This document shows, piece by piece, positions 36,081-44,535 of a DNA stretch of 52,166 nt (positions within the stretch are counted from its first letter, which is position 1; each line of letters opens with the position of its first letter). The translations under genes and the position numbers were made by a program. Below the pieces are notes generated by a model. The model saw only the letters and a list, made by a program, of their open reading frames with translations, was not told where the DNA came from and did not search any database. This stretch comes from Bowmanella yangjiangensis (GTDB lineage: Bacteria; Pseudomonadota; Gammaproteobacteria; Enterobacterales; Alteromonadaceae), in assembly GCF_017255015.1 (NCBI RefSeq), contig NZ_JAFKCS010000025.1, positions 1 through 52,166 on the forward strand, given 5' to 3'.

Positions 36081-36739
36081 TGGGTGAGTCTAAAATTGTC
36101 ACCAGTAACCAAGATGGTCCACATGAAAAGCTGGAAGAGCTGGTTAAACGCCACCTGAGCAGTCAATCGCAAAAGCCCTTCAGCCAGCACACACTGGAGG
36201 CCTTTGCCGAGGCAAAGGCCTGGCTGGGCGACTGGCAAGGACCACTGATTATGGACTCATGCTGCGGCGTGGGGGAAAGCACTGCCGTTATCGCAGCACT
36301 CTATCCTGAGGCTAAAGTCATTGGCGTGGACAAGTCTGCTCTGCGCACCGGCAAACACGAGCGCGGTTATGCGGTGGATCAGGACAACTATCTGGTGCTG
36401 CGCGCGGATTTAAACGACTTCTGGCGTCTGGCTTATCAAAGTGGCTGGAAACTGCAGCGACATTTCCTGCTATACCCCAATCCCTGGCCAAAATCCATGC
36501 ACGTTAAACGTCGCTGGCATGGGGGGGCGTCATTTGCCGATATTCTTAAGCTGGGCGGCACCCTTACCGTGCGCAGTAATTGGCCTTTGTATATTGAAGA
36601 GTTTGCGCTGGCATTGGCTATAGCCGGCGTGACAGCCACACCAGCGCTATATCAAGCGGACGAACCCATGACACCATTCGAACGTAAGTACTGGGCCAGT
36701 GGCCAGCAAAGCTGGCAGTTGGAAGTTGACTTGCCCTAA
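36080..36739 (+). CDS. TrmB-like SAM-dependent methyltransferase
   Basis: A 219-residue Rossmann methyltransferase of the TrmB (tRNA m7G46) family. The SAM site is at MDSCCGVGESTAVIA (about 58-72) and GVDKS; then come LLYPNPWPKSMHVKRR and a C-terminal TPFERK. In true TrmB the corresponding motif is FPDPWxKxRHxKRR and the protein is the tRNA methylase itself. Here the Asp before PW is Asn and spacing differs, so this is a divergent paralogue and its target is uncertain. It starts within the yadH stop codon, so it is made together with the YadGH exporter. A bidirectional terminator follows. Confidence 0.8.
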   Translation: MGESKIVTSNQDGPHEKLEELVKRHLSSQSQKPFSQHTLEAFAEAKAWLGDWQGPLIMDSCCGVGESTAVIAALYPEAKVIGVDKSALRTGKHERGYAVDQDNYLVLRADLNDFWRLAYQSGWKLQRHFLLYPNPWPKSMHVKRRWHGGASFADILKLGGTLTVRSNWPLYIEEFALALAIAGVTATPALYQADEPMTPFERKYWASGQQSWQLEVDLP

Positions 36740-36743
36740 AAAC

Positions 36744-36775
36744 ACAAAGCCCCCGCCGATGCGGGGCTTTTCTTT
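36744..36775. terminator. Bidirectional terminator
   Basis: The hairpin AAAGCCCC(C)GC-CGAT-GCGGGGCTTT (36747-36770, one bulged C) is followed on the plus strand by TTCTTT and preceded by A's. It serves the yadGH-methyltransferase operon and the convergent nitroreductase gene. Confidence 0.85.
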
Positions 36776-36785
36776 GCAAACCGAC

Positions 36786-37463
36786 TTAGAGAAAGGTAGA
36801 TATCTCACTCAGGTCTTTTTTCACCAAGGCATGTTCGGGCACTGTGGCGTCCTCGGCGGGATAACCCGCAATCAATAGCATATAGGGTCGCTCGTTATCC
36901 GGATTGCGCTGGCATATCTCGGTAAGAAAGCTCATGGGCTTGGGTGTATGAGTCAGTGTCACCAATCCCGCTTGATGCAACGCCTGGATCAGAAACCCCG
37001 TGGCCAGTCCAACAGACTCATGTACATAGTAGTTCTGCTGATTATCTTCCGCATGAATGCCACCACGCTTTTGGCTAAACACCGCAATAAGCCAGGGCGC
37101 CGTCTCAAGATAAGGTTTCTGCGCATCTGTCCCCAAAGGTTTAAGTGCCCCCAGCCACTCTTCGCCGGCACGCCCTTCATAAAAGGAGCGCTCCAGAGCT
37201 TCAGCCTGCTCGCGAATCTGACGTTTTAGATCAGCATCCTGAATTGCCACGAAATGCCAGGGTTGATGATTTGCACCACTTGGCGCGGTTCCTGCTGAGC
37301 GTATGCAAGTTTCGATAAGTTCTTTACTGACCGGCTTATCTGAAAAGGAGCGAATGGTATGACGGCGCTGACAACTGGCATAAAAAGCTTGGGCCCGAGC
37401 GAGCATTTCGTCCGGGGAAAATTCCTGATAATCCGTCAGGGGAACGCAGGCATGATCTTGCAT
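36786..37463 (-). CDS. Iodotyrosine-deiodinase-like nitroreductase (FMN)
   Basis: An FMN-dependent nitroreductase-fold protein of 225 residues; the ATG at 37463 has AAGGA upstream, and the longer frame to 37496 has none. The flavin-binding segments RRHTIRSFSD (33-42) and APSGANHQPW (60-69) and the C-terminal ALHQAGLVTLTHTP are more like iodotyrosine deiodinase (IYD) than like NfsA/NfsB. By my hand alignment the lid residues that grip halotyrosine in human IYD (Glu157, Tyr161, Lys182) correspond to E91, Y95 and K116 here. Reductive dehalogenation of halotyrosine, or reduction of a related phenol, is therefore plausible (inferred). It has its own terminator and no linked pathway genes. Confidence 0.82.
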   Translation of the reverse strand: MQDHACVPLTDYQEFSPDEMLARAQAFYASCQRRHTIRSFSDKPVSKELIETCIRSAGTAPSGANHQPWHFVAIQDADLKRQIREQAEALERSFYEGRAGEEWLGALKPLGTDAQKPYLETAPWLIAVFSQKRGGIHAEDNQQNYYVHESVGLATGFLIQALHQAGLVTLTHTPKPMSFLTEICQRNPDNERPYMLLIAGYPAEDATVPEHALVKKDLSEISTFL

Positions 37464-37609
37464 GAAAAGTCCTTGGCAGTAATAAGGTAAACGCATAAGT
37501 ACCTTATCCTTACCGGACTGGTCAATTCACCGGACGAAGATGACCTGCTACATTTTATTTACAACTGTCAAGAATCGCGGCCATCGCGCTTCATGACCAA
37601 AAGCACTGA

Positions 37610-38323
37610 TTAATTTAAAAAGGCCTGGGGACGGCTGAAATAGAATCCTTGGCCATAGCGAATTCCCAATCCCTGTACTGCCTCCAATGCACTTTGGTCT
37701 TCAATATGCTCGGCAATTACGGCGATATTGCGCTCATCAGCCAATTGATTCAGGTAACCAACAAAATCAAGCGCTTCCTGGCTTTTGACGACTTGCCGAA
37801 TCAACGAACCATCGACTTTTACGCCGTCTATGGGCAGGTCAAGGATACTGGTGATATTGCTGGAAATAGCGCCAAAATGATCGACAAACAATCTGACATT
37901 CAACGTCTTACATATGGCCAGGAAAGACATAAAGTCATCACGATAATCAAACGCGGTAGATGCCATCAACTCCAGGGTCACCCTGCTGGGATCGGGATAG
38001 TTATCCAGAAATTCAGCCAGGAACTTGGCAAACCCAGGCTCCACAATATCCTGCTGGCTGATATTGATACTAAAGGCCATGTTGTTGTTACGAAAATAAC
38101 TGGCACAGTTGTAGAAAATCCGCTGGCTCAGCTCTCCGAAGCATTGATGACGCTCCACCAGGTAGAGAAACTCACTGGGTAAAAAGGTTCGTTCGTCATC
38201 GGTGACAAGCCGGGCCAGGCACTCATAACTCCACACCGCATGATGCTGCAGATCCATTATCGGCTGGAAATAGGGCACGATACGCTCCATATCGAACAAA
38301 CCAGCTATCTCTTTAATTCGCAT
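37610..38323 (-). CDS. EAL-domain protein with degenerate loop 6
   Basis: A 237-residue stand-alone EAL domain (start ATG 38323; AAGAAG upstream). EAL domains hydrolyse cyclic di-GMP. Metal and catalytic residues E34 (ECL), N87, E118, D148, K169, E205 and Q225 are kept. However, the DDFG motif reads DHFG (H149) and the following TGYSS-type loop is AISSN, so the second metal-binding acid and loop 6 are lost. It is probably inactive or weakly active and acts as a c-di-GMP or protein-binding module, as YdiV does (inferred). It is divergent from panP. Confidence 0.88.
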   Translation of the reverse strand: MRIKEIAGLFDMERIVPYFQPIMDLQHHAVWSYECLARLVTDDERTFLPSEFLYLVERHQCFGELSQRIFYNCASYFRNNNMAFSINISQQDIVEPGFAKFLAEFLDNYPDPSRVTLELMASTAFDYRDDFMSFLAICKTLNVRLFVDHFGAISSNITSILDLPIDGVKVDGSLIRQVVKSQEALDFVGYLNQLADERNIAVIAEHIEDQSALEAVQGLGIRYGQGFYFSRPQAFLN

Positions 38324-38464
38324 GCAATTTCTTCTTATCAACCCGATAATCTCAATATAGCAGCGCTATTGCCGGGCGGATACCAATTTGTCCAGCTCAC
38401 TTTGCAGTGGATGACGCCAGAGGGGAAAAAGGGTAAAGTCCGCGTCCGGACGGTTGAATAGAGA

Positions 38465-40081
38465 ATGTCAGTGACCAACGCCCAAGCCAGCCTGGCACAT
38501 CTGTATCGAGTTTTTACCAAGCCAGAAGGTCAGGATTCCAAGCTGGCACAAATAGAGCGCCATTTGTCTGACAACCTCGCGGATTTTCTATCCCGGCACG
38601 TCGTCGCCAGCAACCGCTCTCTGGAAGATATCGAGCAGGACTTCAACCAGTCACTCATTCCTGAGCAGCCCCAGTTTGTCTCCGAGCATGCAGAACAGCT
38701 ACTAGACAAGCTGGTAGCCCATTCGGTCAATACTTATTCCCCCCGCTTTATCGGCCATATGACCTCAGCGCTCCCCTATTTTCATCTGAGCTTGGCTAAA
38801 TTGCTGGTAGGCCTTAACCAGAATCTGGTCAAAATTGAAACGTCCAAGGCCTTTACGCCTCTGGAGCGTCAGGTGCTGGGTATGATTCACCGTCTGGTTT
38901 ACAAACATGATGACAGTTTCTACCAGCAGTACCTGCACAATGCTAACCGCAGTCTGGGTAGTTTTTGCAGCGGCGGCACCATCGCCAATATCTCGGCCTT
39001 GTGGGTAGCCCGCAACCGGCTTTTTGCCCCCAGAGGGCAATTTCGCGGTATAAGCCAAGATGGCTTGCTGGCAGGAATGCAAGAATACGGCTACCAAAAA
39101 CTCTCTGTTATCACCTCCCGGCGTGGTCATTATTCACTGGGTAAAGCGGTAGATGTGCTGGGTCTGGGTCGTCAGAGTCTGTTGACGCTGCCCTGCCCTA
39201 ATCAGACTTTAGATCCGCAACTTGCGCTTAAAGAGGGCCAAGCGATACTGGCCCAGGGAGGCAAAGTCATGGCCCTGATTGCCCTGGCCGGTACGACAGA
39301 GACCGGTCACATCGACCCACTGGATGAACTGGCAGATGTCGCGGCTGAATTAGGCTGTCACTTGCACGTAGATGCGGCCTGGGGTGGTGCAACCTTGTTT
39401 TCACGTCGCTATGGCGGCTTGCTCAAAGGAATTGAACGAGCAGACTCCGTAACCTTGGATGCCCATAAGCAGATGTATGTCCCCATGGGGGCCGGTATGG
39501 TGCTGTTTAAAGATCCTGATGCGGGTAATCAGGTCCGTCATCACGCGCAATACATTCTGCGCCAGGGCTCAAAAGATCTGGGCGCCACTAGTCTGGAAGG
39601 TTCGCGTAACGGTATGGCGATGATGCTGTATGCGTCATTACATATTCTCGGCAGAAACGGGTACGAACTGTTGATTGATCAAAGCATCGAAAAAGCCAAA
39701 GCCTTCGCTGCCATGATTGAAGCGCACCCACACTTTCAACTGACCACCTCCCCGGTGCTGTGTTTACTGACCTATCGGTATGTGCCGCAGGCGGTCCAAG
39801 AGAGACTGCTGGTCGAACCGCAGCTTGCCAACAGTCTACATCCCCTGCTGGACGAATTGACTGTGGCGATTCAGAAACACCAGCGGGAATCCGGACATTC
39901 CTTTGTTTCCCGCACCCGGCTGGAGACGCAGGATTATCCGCAGCAGGCCATTAACGTATTTCGTGTGGTCCTGGCCAACCCGCTGACCAGCGCAGACGAC
40001 TTGACTGAAATTCTAGCGGAGCAGCATAGATTAGCCGTTACTCTGCCACAATTTCGGCAGGTCATGGAGGCGTTAGGCTGA
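38465..40081 (+). CDS. panP: PLP-dependent aspartate 1-decarboxylase PanP
   Basis: A 538-residue group II PLP decarboxylase. PanP (described in Vibrio and relatives) makes beta-alanine from aspartate for pantothenate, replacing the pyruvoyl enzyme PanD. The PLP lysine is in DAHKQMYVP, with the pyridine-nitrogen aspartate in HVDAAWGG and a conserved FCSGGTIANISAL segment. Function is strongly supported by its position beside panB and panC and by the lack of panD in the window. The Shine-Dalgarno sequence is weak (AGAGA). It is divergent from the EAL gene and convergent with the binding-protein gene. Confidence 0.92.
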   Translation: MSVTNAQASLAHLYRVFTKPEGQDSKLAQIERHLSDNLADFLSRHVVASNRSLEDIEQDFNQSLIPEQPQFVSEHAEQLLDKLVAHSVNTYSPRFIGHMTSALPYFHLSLAKLLVGLNQNLVKIETSKAFTPLERQVLGMIHRLVYKHDDSFYQQYLHNANRSLGSFCSGGTIANISALWVARNRLFAPRGQFRGISQDGLLAGMQEYGYQKLSVITSRRGHYSLGKAVDVLGLGRQSLLTLPCPNQTLDPQLALKEGQAILAQGGKVMALIALAGTTETGHIDPLDELADVAAELGCHLHVDAAWGGATLFSRRYGGLLKGIERADSVTLDAHKQMYVPMGAGMVLFKDPDAGNQVRHHAQYILRQGSKDLGATSLEGSRNGMAMMLYASLHILGRNGYELLIDQSIEKAKAFAAMIEAHPHFQLTTSPVLCLLTYRYVPQAVQERLLVEPQLANSLHPLLDELTVAIQKHQRESGHSFVSRTRLETQDYPQQAINVFRVVLANPLTSADDLTEILAEQHRLAVTLPQFRQVMEALG

Positions 40082-40088
40082 GTGTCAA

Positions 40089-40787
40089 TCAGTGCATATC
40101 AGCCCGGTTGCTCTGGCTATCTCTCACCACCTTACCTAGTTCTCTTTCCACGCTTGGAATCAAGTCCACGTAACGTCGGTGTAGATAATGAAAGACCATG
40201 TCACTGTATACCGCTGGTAACGAAATCTGAATACCGCCTGAGTCAATCATTTGGATATTCTCGTAAGACAATGCCACAACAGCATACTTAATGCGTTTAA
40301 TCTCAAGCAGTTTAAGGATTTGTTCATGGGATACCAGTTCCAGACGCTGCGCTTTGCGATGGCGCAAGGCAAAACTCATGGCGTTCTCTCCGCCCAGTAA
40401 CGCCACTGTCTGCTTGGGATCATCCAGTATTGGTTGCTGACACACGGTGTCAGCAGCACAAACCAGATACACTTCGACATTCATCAAAGGCACATTGACC
40501 TTGAGCATTTCCGGCAACTGCTGTTCGACCAGGGAAAATTTTGCCGCAATGCCGTCAACCTCGCCGCGATTTCCCACCATGAATTCACGTTCTCCGGCCA
40601 CCTGAGTAAATTGCACAGTGATACCAAGACGGTCGTAAGCCATGCGCAGGTCGTTTTCAATCAGAGAAATTTGCGGATGTTCAATAGTGCTGATTAGCAG
40701 GCTGGGACGAGCAGGTGCTGCCCCGGTTGTCAAACTGTACGCCCCCAGCCACAAACATAAAAAGGCAGGCTTAAAACTGGTACCCAT
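40089..40787 (-). CDS. Orphan periplasmic solute-binding-like protein
   Basis: A 232-residue protein with a signal peptide (hydrophobic 8-20, cut near TGA/AP) and a family 3 binding-protein-like body: AYDRLGITVQFTQVAGEREF, then RGEVDGIAAKF, VALLGGENAM, and KYAVVALSYENI. It resembles the protein at 11599-12423 in type, not closely in sequence. No transport partners are adjacent. It sits between panP and panC but is not a pantothenate enzyme; its ligand is unknown. Confidence 0.7.
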   Translation of the reverse strand: MGTSFKPAFLCLWLGAYSLTTGAAPARPSLLISTIEHPQISLIENDLRMAYDRLGITVQFTQVAGEREFMVGNRGEVDGIAAKFSLVEQQLPEMLKVNVPLMNVEVYLVCAADTVCQQPILDDPKQTVALLGGENAMSFALRHRKAQRLELVSHEQILKLLEIKRIKYAVVALSYENIQMIDSGGIQISLPAVYSDMVFHYLHRRYVDLIPSVERELGKVVRDSQSNRADMH

Positions 40788-40824
40788 AAGTGTCCTTCTT
40801 CTTGATACCAGAAAAGTGTAGCCG

Positions 40825-41682
40825 CTATTCCGTTAGCTCCACCTGGATATTATCAATTAACCTGGCGCGTCCCAAAAATGCAGCGCCCAATATTACCAGA
40901 TGGGTATCTTCATGGCTGGGATGCAATAGGGACTCCGCCGAGCGGATCTCTATATAGTCAGGTTTAAATCCGTCATCCAGCAGCTTTTGCTTGTGCTCCT
41001 GAATCAGGCGCGAGAAATCACGGCGGCCCAGTTGAATCGCATCGGCGATGGACTTAAGGTGACGATATAACGCTGGAGCAATTTCCCGTTCGGCCGTCGT
41101 CAGATAGTTGTTCCTGGAGCTCATAGCCAGGCCATCACCTTCTCGGACCGTCGATACACCATGGATCTTTAGGTTCATAGACAAATCCGTGACCATGGCT
41201 TTAATCACCTGGAGTTGCTGGAAATCTTTCTCGCCGAAGAAGGCATGGTTTGGCTGTACCATATTGAACAGCTTACAGACGATAGTGGCTACGCCACGAA
41301 AATGCCCAGGACGACTGGCCCCACAAATCATATATGAGATGCCAGGAACCTCGACAAAAGTTTGCTGCTCCAGGCCACGCGGGTAGATATCCTCAACCTG
41401 CGGGGTAAATACAACATCTACCCCCAAAGATTCCAGGGCAGCCAGATCATGTGCCATAGTGCGCGGATAGGCAGCCAGGTCCTCGTCTGGACCAAACTGC
41501 AAGGGGTTAACGAAGATAGACACCACAACAATGTCGGTGACTTCCCGGGCTTCTTTAACTAAGCGCAAATGGCCATGGTGCAGATTACCCATGGTCGGCA
41601 CAAATCCTATGACCTTACCTTCTAGTTGCCAGCGTCGTCTGATGTCTCGCAGGCTGGCAATATCACTGATCACTTGCATCAT
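40825..41682 (-). CDS. panC: Pantothenate synthetase
   Basis: PanC joins pantoate and beta-alanine using ATP. The 285-residue product has the HIGH-like motif [13 protein letters not shown] (about 29-41), the conserved [21 protein letters not shown] and the SSRNNYL signature. It follows panB by five bases, forming a panBC pair; PanP at 38465-40081 would supply beta-alanine. Confidence 0.98.
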   Translation of the reverse strand: MMQVISDIASLRDIRRRWQLEGKVIGFVPTMGNLHHGHLRLVKEAREVTDIVVVSIFVNPLQFGPDEDLAAYPRTMAHDLAALESLGVDVVFTPQVEDIYPRGLEQQTFVEVPGISYMICGASRPGHFRGVATIVCKLFNMVQPNHAFFGEKDFQQLQVIKAMVTDLSMNLKIHGVSTVREGDGLAMSSRNNYLTTAEREIAPALYRHLKSIADAIQLGRRDFSRLIQEHKQKLLDDGFKPDYIEIRSAESLLHPSHEDTHLVILGAAFLGRARLIDNIQVELTE

Positions 41683-41687
41683 TTACC

Positions 41688-42482
41688 TCAACTAAAACTA
41701 TGCTGCTCGGTTGGGAAGTCGCCATTTTTGACTTCTTCGATATACAAGCTGACGGCTTTACGAATATCACCGGTTACGGCCAAATAATTCTTGGAAAACT
41801 TCGGCATATAGTTTGCGCTGATACCCAACATATCGTGCATCACCAATACCTGGCCATCGGTATGTGGACCGGCACCTATACCTATTACCGGAATGCTCAG
41901 TGTCTGACTGATTCGTTGACCAAGCTCGGTAGGAATACATTCCAGCACCAATAGTTGGATACCGGCCTGTTCCAAGGCCTGAGCCTGGGCAAGAATATCC
42001 TCGGCAGCCTGCTCGTCACGGCCTTGCACTTTAAAGCCGCCAAACTTGTGTACGGATTGGGGTGTCAGGCCAAGGTGACCACAAACCGGCACACCGCGTT
42101 CTGTCAGTCCTTTAATACTCTCGACTAACCAAGAGCCACCTTCCATTTTGACCATTTCAGCCCCTGCCGCCATTAACCTGGCAGCATTGGCATAAGTTTG
42201 CTCGGCAGTGGCATAAGACATAAAGGGCATATCAGCGACCACAAAGGCACGCTTAGCGCCGTTTTTTACCGACTTAGTGTGATAGGCCATTTGCTCTATG
42301 GTTACGGGTAAGGTGCTGTCTTCCCCCATCAAAACCATACCCAGAGAGTCACCTATCAACATCACTTCGATACCTTGCTCGTCAAATAGCTTGGCAAAGC
42401 TGGCATCATAAGCCGTGATAACACTGATTCGCTCACCCTCTTGCTTCATTTTAGCCAGAGTTGAGATCGTCACTTTCTTCAT
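41688..42482 (-). CDS. panB: 3-methyl-2-oxobutanoate hydroxymethyltransferase
   Basis: PanB transfers a hydroxymethyl group from methylene-tetrahydrofolate to ketoisovalerate, giving ketopantoate. The 264-residue product has the metal-binding region [17 protein letters not shown] (about 43-59), MVKMEGGSW and [15 protein letters not shown], with the catalytic glutamate in LECIP (about 181). It is the first gene of panBC, 72 bases downstream of folK. Confidence 0.98.
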   Translation of the reverse strand: MKKVTISTLAKMKQEGERISVITAYDASFAKLFDEQGIEVMLIGDSLGMVLMGEDSTLPVTIEQMAYHTKSVKNGAKRAFVVADMPFMSYATAEQTYANAARLMAAGAEMVKMEGGSWLVESIKGLTERGVPVCGHLGLTPQSVHKFGGFKVQGRDEQAAEDILAQAQALEQAGIQLLVLECIPTELGQRISQTLSIPVIGIGAGPHTDGQVLVMHDMLGISANYMPKFSKNYLAVTGDIRKAVSLYIEEVKNGDFPTEQHSFS

Positions 42483-42554
42483 AGGTTTCCCCCACGTCGC
42501 TACAAGCGATTTATCCCACCAGAACGGAGTTACCGTCCCCTTGGTACACCGAAG

Positions 42555-43070
42555 TCAGCATACCGCCAGAGCGTCGTGTACTTGGTTGCTATCCAGCAAG
42601 GTTAGCAGACCATTGGCCGGACAATTTGCCAATAAGCTTGTCAGCTTTTGTCCATCCGGCATTTGCAGCGCTGGCGCTATCTCATACAACGGGTACAACA
42701 CAAACTCCCGGTCTGCCATTCCATAGTGTGGAACCGTCAGATCGGGTAACTCAATAACTTGTTGGCCATACAGCAGAATATCCAGGTCCAAGGTTCTGGC
42801 GCCCCAGCGACGCTCTCGTACCCGCCCCTGATCATTTTCAATAGCTTGTAAGACCCTTAACAAATCAAGTGGAGACAGATCGGTTTCAACCGCCGCCACG
42901 GCATTCACATAATCGGGCTGATCCTGAGGCCCCATAGGCTTGCTGGTATAAAAAGAAGAACAGCGGACCAACCTACCAATATCCGGATGATTCAACATGC
43001 GCAGTGCTTGCAGTAACTGAGCCTGGGGCTGGCTTAGATTACTGCCAAGCCCAATATAACAAAGGTTCAT
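42555..43070 (-). CDS. folK: 6-hydroxymethyl-7,8-dihydropterin pyrophosphokinase
   Basis: FolK transfers pyrophosphate from ATP to hydroxymethyl-dihydropterin in folate synthesis. The 171-residue product has the N-terminal IGLGSNLSQP, the GPQDQPDYVNAV segment and the metal- and ATP-binding RWGARTLDLDILLYG signature (about 89-103). Its ATG shares one base with the pcnB stop codon, so it is translated from the pcnB transcript. Confidence 0.97.
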   Translation of the reverse strand: MNLCYIGLGSNLSQPQAQLLQALRMLNHPDIGRLVRCSSFYTSKPMGPQDQPDYVNAVAAVETDLSPLDLLRVLQAIENDQGRVRERRWGARTLDLDILLYGQQVIELPDLTVPHYGMADREFVLYPLYEIAPALQMPDGQKLTSLLANCPANGLLTLLDSNQVHDALAVC

Positions 43071-44476
43071 CAGGCTTGTGGCTTCTTGCTGGTGCGAGGT
43101 CGTCTGCGTCGACGGGTATTGCGCTTGCCACTGTCTCTTTCCTGCAAACGCTCGAGCATGGTTTTACGCTGTTCAGCATCCGCGTGCTGAAACTCAGTCC
43201 ACCAGCTAGCCAGACTTTCCAACTCACCACCTTCAATACCGGCCCGCAGCAAAAGGAAATCATAACCAGCCCGGAATTTCGGATGTTCTAACAGCATGTA
43301 GGCACGGCGACCAAAACGTCTGCTCAGACGATGCTGCAATGCCCAAATATCTCTGATAGGTAAGGTAAAACGCTTGGGAATCATAATGCGCTGCAATTGA
43401 CGATGCAGCACATCGTTCATGGCCATGTTAAAGGCGTCCTGATTGCTTAAACCACCCTCTGCTTGCAACTGTTGGCTACGCAACTCCACCGGATACCAAA
43501 GTAATGCGGCATAAATAAAAGCAGGAGTAACGCGCATGTCCGCGTTAATACGTTCATCGGTATTAATCAGCACCTGCTCGACAAACTGGCACTCTTTGCT
43601 ACCTGGTACTTTAAGCATGGGCTGCAATTGTGGGAAAAGCTGGGCAAACAGGCCGTATTGTTGCAACAAACGGTAGGTTTCCAACCCCTTACCGGATAAA
43701 AACAGTTTCAGCACTTCTTCAAACAAACGCGCCGGCGGGATATTGGCCAGTAAGGGAGCCAGATGTGGAATAATATCACCGGCTTCTTTGGAAATTTGCA
43801 TATCCAGCTTGGCAGCAAAGCGCACTGCCCGCAGCATGCGCACTGGGTCCTCGCGATAGCGGGTTTCCGGATCACCAATCAGATGGATCTTGCGCTCCTT
43901 CAGCGCCTGCATACCACCAGCAAAATCCGTGACACTGAAATCAGCAATGTTGTAATACATGGCATTGCATGTGAAGTCACGTCGCTGTGCGTCTTCTTCA
44001 ATGCTACCGAAAACGTTATCACGCAGGATCAAGCCTTCATCGCTGTGCTTGCTTTGCTTGTCATCCACCTCGTCAGATTGCGATTGGTGATGTCCACGGA
44101 AAGTAGCCACCTCAATAATTTCTTTACCAAAAACCACATGCGCCAAGCGAAAACGGCGACCAATCAGCCGGCAATTGCGAAACAGCGCCTTAACCTGCTC
44201 AGGTTCAGCGTCCGTGGCCACATCAAAGTCCTTTGGGTGTAAACCAAGCAGCAGGTCACGTACGCAACCGCCTACCAAATGCGCCTGAAAACCGGCATTG
44301 TGCAGTCGGTACAATACTTTCAAGGCATTGTCACTGATGTCCTGACGGGAAATGCCATGCTCTGCACGAGGAATGCTCACAGGGGTAAGCTTGATCTTGG
44401 CAGGCTGGCCGGAAAGCACCTGTTTGACCTTGTTTATAACACGGGAAATGATAATGCTGTCTCCTGCACTGCCCAT
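43070..44476 (-). CDS. pcnB: Poly(A) polymerase I
   Basis: PcnB adds poly(A) tails that promote RNA decay. The product (up to 468 residues) has the nucleotidyltransferase site HLVGGCVRDLLLG...DFDVAT, the FRNCRLIGRRFRLAHV and SIEEDAQRRDFTCNAMYY segments and a basic RNA-binding tail with RRRRPRTSKK. The drawn start is ATG 44476, which has a poor Shine-Dalgarno sequence. A good one, AGGAG, lies inside the frame five bases before an ATT at 44455. Since E. coli pcnB starts at AUU and homology begins about there (SRVINKVKQVLS), the true start may be ATT 44455 or ATC 44452. Confidence 0.96.
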   Translation of the reverse strand: MGSAGDSIIISRVINKVKQVLSGQPAKIKLTPVSIPRAEHGISRQDISDNALKVLYRLHNAGFQAHLVGGCVRDLLLGLHPKDFDVATDAEPEQVKALFRNCRLIGRRFRLAHVVFGKEIIEVATFRGHHQSQSDEVDDKQSKHSDEGLILRDNVFGSIEEDAQRRDFTCNAMYYNIADFSVTDFAGGMQALKERKIHLIGDPETRYREDPVRMLRAVRFAAKLDMQISKEAGDIIPHLAPLLANIPPARLFEEVLKLFLSGKGLETYRLLQQYGLFAQLFPQLQPMLKVPGSKECQFVEQVLINTDERINADMRVTPAFIYAALLWYPVELRSQQLQAEGGLSNQDAFNMAMNDVLHRQLQRIMIPKRFTLPIRDIWALQHRLSRRFGRRAYMLLEHPKFRAGYDFLLLRAGIEGGELESLASWWTEFQHADAEQRKTMLERLQERDSGKRNTRRRRRPRTSKKPQA

Positions 44477-44535
44477 GAGCCTAAAAAATGGGCGCTAATA
44501 ATATACCAGCAAGGGCAAAAAGAGAATCGACGTGC

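Noticed and set aside
37649-38182. 177-codon plus-strand frame inside the EAL gene
   Set aside because: The minus-strand frame carries clear EAL motifs; this one has none.
43763-44242. 159-codon plus-strand frame inside pcnB
   Set aside because: It is antisense to the catalytic domain of poly(A) polymerase and has no recognisable domain.
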